Assembly (NCBI GenBank): GCA_029959085.1
Contig: JARWIR010000018.1
Span: forward strand, 4,898,001 to 4,962,000
Origin: Nemophila menziesii
Taxonomy: Eukaryota; Streptophyta; Magnoliopsida; Boraginales; Hydrophyllaceae
Direction of reading: 5' to 3'
DNA length: 64,000 bases
Below are positions 1 to 9,242 of this stretch, piece after piece. The position numbers and the translations under genes were made by a program. Within the stretch, counting starts at the first letter, position 1. Each line of letters starts with the position of its first letter. Under the pieces are notes generated by a model. The model saw only the letters and a program-made list of their open reading frames with translations. It searched no databases and was not told where the DNA came from.

Positions 1-203
1 CTCTTTGAGGGCATAAAACTCAACGTTTTAGCCAGCATACAGTTGTATGCATGGTAGCGAACATTAGAGTCGATCCTGATATCAGAAAAGTGAACAACGG
101 CGTCACCGCTGCCGTCACCACTATTATTTGGCTTGATGAAACCAAATCTTCTCCAATCGTCAAATCTTATGACAAACACACTCTCTCTTCTGCTATCCTC
201 CAT
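1..203 (-). pseudogene. R copy of CSD-like gene, U1 (3' end cut by window)
   Basis: Start chosen at the ATG in AAACGATGG (complement, position 203), which aligns with the start of F. The frame also stays open 11 codons upstream, because the in-frame TAG of the telo-box found in F is changed. Carries a K-R to K-T change (AACG instead of AACC at 30-33). The end lies off the window. Confidence 0.6.
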
Positions 204-296
204 CGTTTCAAAACCATAAGCAAGAAGTGAAAACAAATCTAAATCCTAAACTGAGTATTGAGTAAGGTTTCTTGTTTACTATTATGTATATATACT
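204..296 (-). promoter_or_regulatory. R promoter, type example (U1)
   Basis: On the minus strand, AGTATATATACA (285-296) is the TATA box. The telo-box is altered by one base to TTATGGTTTT, which removes an in-frame stop and opens the frame 11 codons upstream of the native ATG. Confidence 0.6.
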
Positions 297-777
297 GAGA
301 GACAGAGGATGCGTATAATGAATTGTTTGTATAGTGAAATGTTTGTAGGCAGGGTAGGTGACAATTTTAATATTTTTTAACATGCTTAGCTAAGAGTAAT
401 GTTGGCAAAACTAGGGGTGAGCAAAGCCTATTTAAAAATCCAACCCGGTCTTTTTTAACCCTAAATATTTTTACCCACCTAGAATTTAATTAATAATCAG
501 AATTAAAATTAAAAAACCTAGTTCAAAGATTTAGACTTCGGGTAAAAAAGAAGAAGTTAATTCTCGGGTTCATCCCCAAGACCCGGTTCTTTAACAAAAA
601 AAATATATAAAACTCTCTCGAAATCTATCGTCCAATATCTATTACTCTTGTTCTTAATTTTATCCTCACTCCTCTCCCTCTCTCATCTCTAATGAAATCT
701 AGCCTCTCAAATCTATTTATTTTTAAAGAATACACCCTTTATATTCGGTCTTTTTTTATGTTTGGGATTTTATCATC

Positions 778-822
778 ATGGAGATAACTAAGTTGTCCAT
801 CGGTACATATAACCAACACAAG
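778..822 (+). other. Possible short first exon in the left foldback arm
   Basis: ATG followed by 15 codons, MEITKLSIGTYNQHK, ending at an AAG|GTAATA splice-donor-like site, after a pyrimidine-rich leader (about 620-770). Divergent from R. The product is not recognised. The same exon shape recurs inverted in the right arm. Confidence 0.3.
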
Positions 823-1240
823 GTAATATTTGATTTATCTTTTTATACCTTAATATATTCGATAATTTTATTTTTTATTTATTTATTCATCATACAAAAA
901 TGATGAACCAAACTGAAATTGCACGATTGCAAATTTACATATTTTTACGGAAATTTAATATATTGATTATTGCTTCTAAGTTAGAGTTTTTGGAATTTTT
1001 AATGTTTTTGTTTTTTGAAATAATTGCAAATCTTTAAGGTACCTACGATGATTTGATCAGTCTATATCTCTCTATGTTGTAGCTTAGTCAAATCAGGTAG
1101 TTTATGATTATATAAGTTAAAAAGTTACATAGTTTAATATAGTTATTTTTTCGATTGGTCCTTGCATTATGCTGTTAGCCATATATACATTAGTGTTTCA
1201 AATGGTAGCAAATTACTATTTCATTATAGACTATGATATT

Positions 1241-1641
1241 CAACATATTAAGAAATTAAATCCAAAGACTTGGACCTAATGTATATAAAGGACACAATAT
1301 ATGCGTTAGTGTATAGGTGTGCGACAAAACTATGCACTCTCTTCTGCTAACGCATCAAACAAAGCTTGGTTCAAAAAAACTATCCTCCTGATACAAAAAC
1401 CAAATATTCAACAAAAATTTTAAAATCTTTGATCTATAAATTATTAACATAATTTTTTTAGTAAACCAACTTTAATTGAGGTTAACATTACCTGGACTAA
1501 TTTGATATGAAAAAAGTGTACAAGTAACATTTATACACTTTAATTCCAAAGGTTTTCGAATAAGCATTCAATCAGATTGGACAACATAACACTAATAGCA
1601 TTTCACATTATTAAACCACGTAAATCTGCCTTTTTTTTAAG
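1241..1641. other. Foldback spacer, type example (U1)
   Basis: AT-rich single-copy centre between the foldback arms. No coding sequence seen. It carries the diagnostic indels of the array: a missing block of about 50-70 bp in U2/U4, and the optional TAGAATATTTTG (present in U2, U4, U5, U9, U11). Confidence 0.7.
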
Positions 1642-2010
1642 ATTGAATAGCATAGTCTATAATGCAATAGTAATTTGCTACCATTCGAAACACTAATGTA
1701 AATCTGGCCAACAACATAACACAAGGACCAATAAAAAAATTAACTATATTATGTATTTAAATCTTGAACTTGTATTACCATAAAATAAATGATTTGACTA
1801 AGCTACATTCTGCATAAAGAGATATAGAGTGATAAAAACTTCATAGGTACCTTAAATATCTGCAATTAATCTAAAAAACATTAAATTTTCCAAAAACTCG
1901 AAGTTAGAAACCTTAATCAATATATTAAATTTCCTTACAAATTTGTAAATCTGTAAATTTGCAACTAATAAGCATTCACGATTTCATTTGTGCTCATCAT
2001 TTTCTCTGAT

Positions 2011-2045
2011 GAATAAATAACTAAATAAATAAATAAATAATAAAT
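2011..2045. repeat. AAAT microsatellite
   Basis: Imperfect run of AAAT units, expanded to about 44 bp at 6498-6541 (U2) and at the same place in U4. Confidence 0.8.
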
Positions 2046-2087
2046 TATCAAATATAACAAGGTATAAATAGAGAAATCAAATAGTAC

Positions 2088-2132
2088 CTTGTGTTGGTTA
2101 TATGCACCAATGGACAACGTAGTTATCTCCAT
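2088..2132 (-). other. Mirror copy of the short exon in the right foldback arm
   Basis: On the minus strand the 15 codons read MEITTLSIGAYNQHK and end at AAG|GTACTA. Frame and donor are both kept although the surrounding arm has diverged more. Confidence 0.3.
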
Positions 2133-2645
2133 AATGGTGAAATCCCAAACATAAAAAAATACATAATAGAAATATTGTATTATTTGAAAAATAAATATAT
2201 TGGAGAGGTTATATTTCTTTTAAGACGAGAGAGGGGAGATGAATGAGGATAAAATAAAGAACAAGAGTAATTAGATATTGGACGCTAGATTGGGGGAGAG
2301 TTTTTTATATATATTTTGTTATAACAGGTTGAACCCGAGAATTAATTTCTTCTTTTTTTCCCAATGGACAAATATTTGGGCTATATTATTTCAATTTTAG
2401 TCCGGATATTAATTAAATTCAAGGTGGGTTGAAAATTTTTAGGGTTCGACAAGATTAGGTTGGATTTTTGAATGGTCTTTGCTCCAATTTAGTTTTGGGT
2501 ATTATCCAACATTACTGTTAGCTAAGGTTGTTAAAAAAATATTTAAATTGTTATATTAGAAATAATGTTTTTGAAAAAATAACCATTGTGGGCTCAAGCC
2601 CACTTTAACTATTGTTTAAACAGCCAATTCATCTACCCAGTCCAC

Positions 2646-2848
2646 AAACAATCGCACACTCTGTCCCTCACTATATATACATATAGTAATCATGAAACCT
2701 TACTACATACTCAATATAGGGTTTCGATTTGTTTTTATTTTTTGCTTAGGGTTTTTAAACAAGGGAGGATAGCAGAGCCGCCGTCCTGGGCAAGTGCAAC
2801 AAAGGCGAGTGCACAAGACCCTTTCAATGTGAAAAAAAAAACCATTTT
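2646..2848 (+). pseudogene. L copy: CSD-gene promoter and leader without start codon, U1
   Basis: TATA box 2672-2680, TAGGGTTT at 2717-2724 and telo-box TTAGGGTTT at 2746-2754 align with the F promoter. The start ATG is AGG (2762-2764) with an in-frame TAA just before it. After four matching codons (EDSR) the CSD is replaced by a GC-richer stretch, AGCCGCCGTCCTGGGCAAGT and on, of unknown origin; in the EDSR frame it would give AAVLGKCNKGECTRPFQC. An intact promoter on a headless chimeric body, so any RNA is probably noncoding. Confidence 0.6.
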
Positions 2849-3790
2849 CAATTCCTAATAAATTTGTATGTTTTCTCTTAATTTACTAGATCTATCGTAA
2901 TTATCATTATAAACAAAAAATAGTATACCTATATTTCAACTTGTTATATTTTAAATATTATACGATTCGTCAAATCTTCAAGGCCGAGGTAATTTTTATT
3001 TTAATAATATATATTTAATTTTGTTTATATTATATGATTAAGTATAATCCATATATTAATTTTATAATTTCTTAATTATTTAAATTATAATTATAAATCT
3101 TGCATTAGATGGTGGTAATTTTTTTCTTTTGTTTGTTGTAATTTTATTTCAAGTTGTAAATACTTTTGTGGCGAACAATCATTAAGTTGTAAGTTGTCGT
3201 ACTCTTTTTTCTTTTCTCAAAATATTGCAAGTTGCAATATAGATCTTACAAATTACATATGCTTGTAACAATTTTTGGAAAAAAATGTTTACAATTTACA
3301 AATTGTATGCAAATAGAAATTACAATATGGTTTGTTTAAAATTTGAAAAAAAAGATGTTTTGATAATTTTTCATTTTTATAGAATTTTTTTATACAACAT
3401 TTTTTTGTAAAAAGATTTTTTTTAATATGTCTGTAAGCCTGCAACATGTGAATCTGTCCTTGTTAATTGTTTTTTATATATATTAGAAGCATAGAATTCA
3501 AATTAGTATTTATTAAATATATTATTTATATATATATATCAAAATAAAATTTTGCAGTAATTAAAAGATGAAGAATTTAAATAAAAATTGATTAGATGAT
3601 GTTAACAATTAATTTTTTTTTAAATTTATTAGGCTCGATTAGAGCGATGTAAGAATTTTTATACTTTACTATTCTAATCTAATATGCTAAAAAATATTTT
3701 ATATATGTTATTTTATTGAATGATAGAAATATTTTTATAGAGTTTATAATAATAAATTTAAGTAATTTTCTTTATATTATAACATTTTTT
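2849..3790. other. AT-rich block with clustered TTGTAA/TTGCAA motifs
   Basis: No gene seen between L and T. Between about 3135 and 3350 there are roughly ten TTGTAA, TTACAA or TTGCAA hexamers, some overlapping as ATTGCAAGTTGCAAT. The block ends with a TATATATATA run near 3530. Repeated in every unit. Confidence 0.6.
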
Positions 3791-3831
3791 TTGATACAAA
3801 GGCCCAATTTGAAATTTTTACCTCTTCTCTA

Positions 3832-3927
3832 ATAGCAGAAGAGAATTGGGTTGTCATTAGATTTGACGATTGGAGAGGATTTGGTTTCATCAAGCCAAAT
3901 AATAGCGGTAACACGGCAACTGTATGA
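3832..3927 (+). pseudogene. T copy: N-terminal half of the CSD, U1
   Basis: Reads IAEENWVVIRFDDWRGFG then FIKPNNSG and, after a break in homology, NTATV and a stop. It has the cleanest RNP1 in the window (RGFGFI, near the family KGFGFI) but lacks the RNP2 half and any promoter or start codon. It lies about 230 bp upstream of F, in the same orientation. Confidence 0.65.
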
Positions 3928-4068
3928 TGTCTAAAAACAACACACCAAAACACTAATACAATATTCTACTAAGACCGGGTTTATCTAGCTAAGTGTGTTA
4001 AAAAAATATTAAAATTGTCACCTACCCTGCTTGCAAACAATTCATTATACGCACCCTCTGTCTCTCAC

Positions 4069-4159
4069 TATATATACATAATAGTAAACAGGAAACCTTA
4101 CTCAGTACTCAATTTAGGATTTAGATTTATTTTCATTTCTTGCTTAGGGTTTTGAAACG
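4069..4159 (+). promoter_or_regulatory. F promoter, type example (U1): TATA box and telo-box
   Basis: TATATATAC at 4069-4077 stands about 90 bp before the ATG, giving an expected start near 4100 and a short leader. TTAGGGTTTT at 4144-4153 is a telo-box, an element known from plant promoters of translation-related genes and from Polycomb recruitment. A pyrimidine-rich CTCTGTCTCTCAC precedes the TATA box. Kept in all F copies, including broken ones. Confidence 0.65.
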
Positions 4160-4399
4160 ATGGAGGATAGCAGAAGAGAGAGTGGGTTTGTCATTAGATT
4201 TGACTATTGGAGAAGTTTTTGTTTGATCAAGCCAAATAATAGTGGTGACGGCAGCGGTGACGTCGTTGTTCAATTTGCTGATATCATAATCGATTGTAAT
4301 GTTCGCTACCGTGCATACAACTCTATGATGGCCAATAGGTTGAGTTTTATGCCCTCAAAGAGGGGGCCAAAAGTAAGTCTCTTGATGTTTTGGTCTTAG
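4160..4399 (+). CDS. F copy: eroded cold-shock-domain-like protein, U1
   Basis: 79 codons from ATG in AAACGATGG. An in-frame TAG in the telo-box just upstream fixes the start. Colinear with R, but the nucleic-acid-binding motifs are damaged: RNP1-like RRFGFI became RSFCLI, and RNP2-like VVHF became VVQF (conserved His lost). The last nine codons read through a GTAAGT donor-like site into what would be intron (KVSLLMFWS). Probably a decayed first exon, though the frame stays open in nearly all units. TATA box 4069-4077. Confidence 0.5.
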   Translation: MEDSRRESGFVIRFDYWRSFCLIKPNNSGDGSGDVVVQFADIIIDCNVRYRAYNSMMANRLSFMPSKRGPKVSLLMFWS

Positions 4400-4531
4400 C
4401 TATTGAGAATGGTTTGAAAAGGAGCATGGGTAATTGGAATCGTGGTAGCAGATATTGTTCTACCACGATTCCAATTACCCATGCTCCTTTTCAAACCATT
4501 CTCAACAGCTGAGACCAAAACATCAAGAGCC

Positions 4532-4747
4532 TTACTTTTGCCCCCTCTTTGAGGGCATAAAACTCAACCTTTTAGCCAGCATACAGTTGTATGCATAGTA
4601 GCGAACATTAGAGTCGATCCTGATATCAGAAAAGTGAACAACGGCGTCACCGCTGCCGTCAACACTATTATTTGGCTTGATGAAACCAAATCTTCTCCAA
4701 TCGTCAAATCTTATGACAAACACACTCTCTCTTCTGCTATCCTCCAT
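4532..4747 (-). CDS. R copy: small cold-shock-domain-like protein, U2
   Basis: Best preserved gene type in the array: 71 codons from ATG to a TAA inside the splice-donor-like GTAAGG. What is seen: VIRFDDWRRFGFIKPNN, a G/D-rich loop, then VVHFSDI and a basic end KRLSFMPSKRGQK. This follows the cold-shock-domain order: beta1 V-x-F, RNP1 (usual KGFGFI, here RRFGFI), then RNP2 (usual VFVHF, here AVVHF). CSD proteins bind single-stranded RNA or DNA as chaperones. The usual domain is 65-70 aa; here the last strand would lie in a next exon, so this is probably a captured first exon. This copy has NNSVDG and RYYAYN. Whether it is expressed is unknown. Confidence 0.6.
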   Translation of the reverse strand: MEDSRRESVFVIRFDDWRRFGFIKPNNSVDGSGDAVVHFSDIRIDSNVRYYAYNCMLAKRLSFMPSKRGQK

Positions 4748-7141
4748 CGTTTCAAAACCATAAGCAAGAAGTGAAAACAAATCTAAATCCTAAACTGAGT
4801 ATTGAGTAAGGTTTCTTGTTTACTATTATGTATATATACTGAGAGACAGAGGATGCGTATAATGAATTGTTTGTATAGTGAAATGTTTGTAGGCAGGGTA
4901 GGTGACAATTTTAATATTTTTTAACATGCTTAGCTAAGAGTAATGTTGGCAAAACTAGGGGTGAGCAAAGACCATTTAAAAATCCAACCCGGTCTTTTTT
5001 AACCCTAAATATTTTTACCCACCTAGAATTTAATTAATAATCAGAATTAAAATTAAAAAAACCTAGTTCAAAGATTTGGACTTCGGGTAAAAAAGAAGAA
5101 GTTAATTCTCGGGTTCATCTCCAAGACCCGGTTCTTTAACAAAAAAAATATATAAAACTCTCTCGAAATCTATCGTCCAATATCTATTACTCTTGTTCTT
5201 AATTTTATCCTCACTCCTATCCCTCTCTCATCTCTAATGAAATCTAGCCTCTCAAATCTATTTATTTTTAAAGAATACACCCTTTATATTCGGTCTTTTT
5301 TTATGTTTGGGATTTTATCATCATGGAGATAACTAAGTTGTCCATCGGTACATATAACCAACACAAGGTAATATTTGATTTATCTTTTTATACCTTAATA
5401 TATTCGATAATTTTATTTTTTATTTATTTATTCATCATACAAAAATGATGAACCAAACTGAAATTGCACGATTGCAAATTTACATATTTTTATGGAAATT
5501 TAATATATTGATTATTGCTTCTAAGTTAGAGTTTTTGGAATTTTTAATGTTTTTGTTTTTTGAAATAATTGCAAATCTTTAAGGTACCTACGATGATTTG
5601 ATCAGTCTATATCTCTCTATGTTGTAGCTTAGTCAAATCAGGTAGTTTATGATTATATAAGTTAAAAAGTTACATAGTTTAATATAGTTATTTTTTCGAT
5701 TGGTCCTTGCATTATGCTGTTAGCCATATATACATTAGTGTTTCAAATGGTAGCAAATTACTTTTTCATTATAAACTATGATATTCAACATATTAAGAAA
5801 TTACATCCAAAGACTTGGACCTAATGTATATAAAGGACACAATATATGCGTTAGTGTATAGGTGTGCGACAAAACTATGCACTCTCTTCTGCTAATGCAT
5901 CAAAGAAAGCTTGGTTCAAAAAAACTATCCTCCTAATACAAAAACCAAATATTCAACAATAATTTTAAAATCTTAGAATATTTTGATCTATAAATTATTA
6001 ACAAATTTTTTTTAGTAAACCACACTTTAATTCCAAAGGTTTTCGAATAAGCATTCAATCAGATTGGACAACATAACACTAATAGCATTTCACATTATTA
6101 AACCACGTAAATCTGCCTTTTTTTTTAAGATTGAATAGCATAGTCTATAATGCAATAGTAATTTGCTACCATTCGAAACACTAATGTAAATCTGGCAAAC
6201 AACATAACACAAGGACCAATAAAAAAATTAACTATATTATGTATTTAAATCTTGAACTTGTATTACCATAAAATAAATGATTTGACTAAGCTACATTCTG
6301 CATAAAGAGATATAGAGTGATAAAAACTTCATATGTACCTTAAATATCTGCAATTAATCTAAAAAACATTAAATTTTCCAAAAACTCGAAGTTAGAAACC
6401 TTAATCAATATATTAAATTTCCTTACAAATCTGTAAATCTGTAAATTTGCAACTAATAAGCATTCACGATTTCATTTGTGCTCATCATTTTCTCTGATGA
6501 ATAAATAACTAAATAAATAAATAAATAAAAAATAAATAAATTATCAAATATAACAAGGTATAAATAGAGTAATCAAATAGTACCTTGTGTTGGTTATATG
6601 CACCAATGGACAACGTAGTTATCTCCATAATGGTGAAATCCCAAACATAAAAAAATACATAATAGAAATATTGTATTATTTGAAAAATAAATAGATTGGA
6701 GAGGTTATATTTCTTTTAAGACGAGAGAGGGGAGATGAATGAGGATAAAATAAAGAACAAGAGTAATTAGATATTGGACGCTAGATTGGGGGAGAGTTTT
6801 TTATATATATTTTGTTACAGCTGGTTGAACCTGAGAATTAACTTCTTCTTTTTTACCCAATGGACAAATATTTGGGCTATATTATTTCAATTTTAGTCCG
6901 GATATTAATTAAATTCAAGGTGGGTTGAAAATTTTTAGGGTTCGACAAGATTAGGTTGGATTTTTGAATGGTCTTTGCTCAAATTTAGTTTTGGGTATTA
7001 TCCAACATTACTGTTAGCTAAGGTTGTTAAAAAAATATTTAAATTGTTATATTAGAAATAATGTTTTTGAAAAAATAACCATTGTGGGCTCAAGCCCACT
7101 TTAACTATTGTTTAAACAGCCAATTCACCTACCCAGTCCAC

Positions 7142-7344
7142 AAACAATCGCACACTCTGTCCCTCACTATATATACATATAGTAATCATGAAACCTTACT
7201 ACATACTTAATATAGGGTTTCGATTTGTTTTTATTTTTTGCTTAGGGTTTTTAAACAAGGGAGGACAGCAGAGCCGCCGTCCTGGGCAAGTGCAACAAGG
7301 GCGAGTGCACAAGACCCTTTCAATTTGAAAAAAAAACCATTTTC
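7142..7344 (+). pseudogene. L copy, U2
   Basis: AGG at 7258-7260 in place of ATG. GAGGACAGC instead of GAGGATAGC. TACTTAATATAGGG upstream, as in U4. Confidence 0.58.
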
Positions 7345-8326
7345 AATTCCTAATAAATTTGTATGTTTTCTCTTAATTTACTAGATCTATCGTAATTATC
7401 ATTATAAACAAAAAATAGTATACCTATATTTCAACATGTTATATTTTAAATATTATACGATTCGTCAAATCTTTTAGGTCGAGGTAATTTTTATTTTAAT
7501 AATATATATTTAATTTTGTTTATATTATATGATTAAGTATAATCCATATATTAATTTTATAATTTCTTAATTATTTAAATTATAATTATAAATCTTGCAT
7601 TAGATGGTGGTAATTTTTTTCTTTTGTTTGTTGTAATTTTTTTTCAAGTTGTAAATACTTTTGTGGCAAACAATCATTAAGTTGTAAGTTGTCGTACTCT
7701 TTTTTCTTTTCTCAAAATATTGCAAGTTGCAATATAGATCTTACAAATTACATATGCTTGTAACAATTTTTGGAAAAAAAATGTTTACAATTTACAAATT
7801 GTATGCAAATAGAAATTACAATATGGTTTGTTTAAAATTTGAAAAAAAAGATGTTTTGATAATTTTTCATTTTTATAGAATTTTTTTATACAACATTTTT
7901 TTGTAAAAAGATTTTTTTTAATATGTCTGTAAGCCTGCAACATGTGAATTTGTCCTTGTTAATTGTTTTTTATATATATTAGAAGCATATAATTTAAATT
8001 AGTATTTATTAAATATATTATTTATATATATATATCAAAATAAAATTTTGCAATAATTAAAAGATGAAGAATTTAAATAAAAATTGATTAGTTGATGTTA
8101 ACAATTATTTTTTTTTAAAATTTATTAGGCTCGATTAGAGTGATGTAAGAATTTTTATACTTTACTATTCTAATCTAATATGCTAAAAAATATTTTATAT
8201 ATGTTATTTTATTGAATGTTAGAAATATTTTTATAGAGTTTATAATAATAAATTTAAGTAATTTTTTTTATATTATAACATTTTTTTGATACAAAGGCCC
8301 AATTTGAAATTTTTACCTCTTCTCTA

Positions 8327-8422
8327 ATAGCAGAAGAGAATTGGGTTGTCATTAGATTTGACGATTGGAGAGGATTTGGTTTCATCAAGCCAAATAATAG
8401 CGGTAACACGGCAACTGTATGA
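8327..8422 (+). pseudogene. T fragment, U2
   Basis: Same sequence as in U1, including the RGFGFI motif and the terminal TGA. Confidence 0.62.
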
Positions 8423-8654
8423 TGTCTAAAAACAACACACCAAAACACTAATACAATATTCTACTAAGACCGGGTTTATCTAGCTAAGTGTGTTAAAAAA
8501 ATATTAAAATTGTCACCTACCCTGCTTGCAAACAATTCATTATACGCACCATCTGTCTCTCACTATATATACATAATAGTAAACAGGAAACCTTACTCAG
8601 TACTCAATTTAGGATTTAGATTTATTTTCATTTCTTGCTTAGGGTTTTGAAACG

Positions 8655-8894
8655 ATGGAGGATAGCAGAAGAGAGAGTGGGTTTGTCATTAGATTTGACT
8701 ATTGGAGAAGTTTTTGTTTGATCAAGCCAAATAATAGTGGTGACGGCAGCGGTGACGTCGTTGTTCAATTTGCTGATATCATAATCGACTGTAATGTTCG
8801 CTACCGTGCATACAACTCTATGATGGCCAATAGGTTGAGTTTTATGCCCTCAAAGAGGGAGCCAAAAGTAAGTCTCTTGATGTTTTGGTCTTAG
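8655..8894 (+). CDS. F copy of CSD-like gene, U2
   Basis: Open frame of 79 codons. Private change SKREPK (GGG to GAG) near the donor-like site. Confidence 0.5.
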   Translation: MEDSRRESGFVIRFDYWRSFCLIKPNNSGDGSGDVVVQFADIIIDCNVRYRAYNSMMANRLSFMPSKREPKVSLLMFWS

Positions 8895-9026
8895 CTGTTG
8901 AGAATGGTTTGAAAAGGAGCATGGGTAATTGGAATCGTGGCAGCAGATATTGTTCTACCACGATTCCAATTACCCATGCTCCTTTTCAAACCATTCTCAA
9001 CAGCTGAGACTAAAACATCAAGAGCC

Positions 9027-9242
9027 TTACTTTTGCCCCCTCTTTGAGGGCATAAAACTCAACCTTTTAGCCAGCATACAGTTGTATGCATGGTAGCGAA
9101 CATTAGAGTCGATCCTGATATCAGAAAAGTGAACAACGGCGTCACCGCTGCCGTCACCACTATTATTTGGCTTGATGAAACCAAATCTTCTCCAATCGTC
9201 AAATCTTATGACAAACACACTCTCTCTTCTGCTATCCTCCAT
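9027..9242 (-). CDS. R copy of CSD-like gene, U3
   Basis: Intact 71-codon frame with RRFGFI and AVVHFSDI. Reads NNSGDGSGD in the loop and RYHAYN, which looks like the consensus form of R. Confidence 0.6.
   Translation of the reverse strand: MEDSRRESVFVIRFDDWRRFGFIKPNNSGDGSGDAVVHFSDIRIDSNVRYHAYNCMLAKRLSFMPSKRGQK

Larger units (their letters stand above)
193..2775. repeat. Large R/L foldback, type example (U1)
   Basis: Left arm about 193-1240 and right arm about 1642-2775 are inverted and clearly related but more diverged than the F/R arms, with a spacer of about 400 bp (1241-1641). Landmarks in both arms are the promoters at the outer ends, TTCTCGGGTT facing AACCCGAGAA, ATGGAGATAACTA facing its complement, and CATTAGTGTTTC facing GAAACACTAATG at the inner ends. 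The same foldback sits at the same relative place in every unit. The greater divergence suggests this inverted duplication predates the F/R one. Confidence 0.88.
1..4544. repeat. Tandem unit U1 (4,544 bp)
   Basis: First unit of the macrosatellite, phased on the motif CTCTTTGAGGGCAT that recurs at each unit start. Order inside: R (minus, cut by the window edge), foldback left arm, spacer, foldback right arm, L, an AT-rich block, T, F, then the loop of the F/R palindrome at 4449-4459. It matches U3 almost base for base at an offset of 9,039. Confidence 0.95.
3985..4938. repeat. F/R palindrome, type example (U1/U2 junction)
   Basis: Left arm about 3985-4448 and right arm about 4460-4938 are inverted copies around the 11-nt loop CAGATATTGTT at 4449-4459. 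The 50 bp or so on each side of the loop is nearly perfectly complementary (GGGTAATTGGAATCGTGGTAG against its reverse complement). Farther out, scattered substitutions and a roughly 16-bp insertion in the R promoter (AGTGAAATGTTTGTA) separate the arms. Each arm holds promoter, leader, CSD exon and a GTAAGT or GTAAGG splice-donor-like site. A transcript through both arms would fold into a stem of about 470 bp. Confidence 0.93.
4545..9039. repeat. Tandem unit U2 (4,495 bp)
   Basis: About 50 bp shorter than U1 because part of the foldback spacer (the stretch with GAGGTTAACATTACCTGG) is missing near 6020. The AAAT microsatellite is expanded at 6498-6541. F/R palindrome at its right edge is about 8480-9433, loop near 8944. 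Shares both variants with U4, not with its neighbours. Confidence 0.95.

Noticed and set aside
2586..2858. Plus-strand frame of about 90 codons over L (also at 11625, 20672, 33754, 38297, 42831, 47383, 51923, 56201, 60736)
   Set aside because: It starts at TTG, not ATG, runs through the TATA box and leader, and is in a different frame from the CSD-gene remnant (EDSR).
3985..4938. Helitron or Mutator-like element as the unit itself
   Set aside because: No Rep/helicase or MULE transposase, no CTRR terminus with a short hairpin, and no target duplication can be defined, because units abut directly.
8254..8448. Minus-strand 64-codon frame over T, repeated in most units
   Set aside because: It is the antisense of the T fragment, whose plus strand encodes the CSD motif RGFGFI; no independent support.
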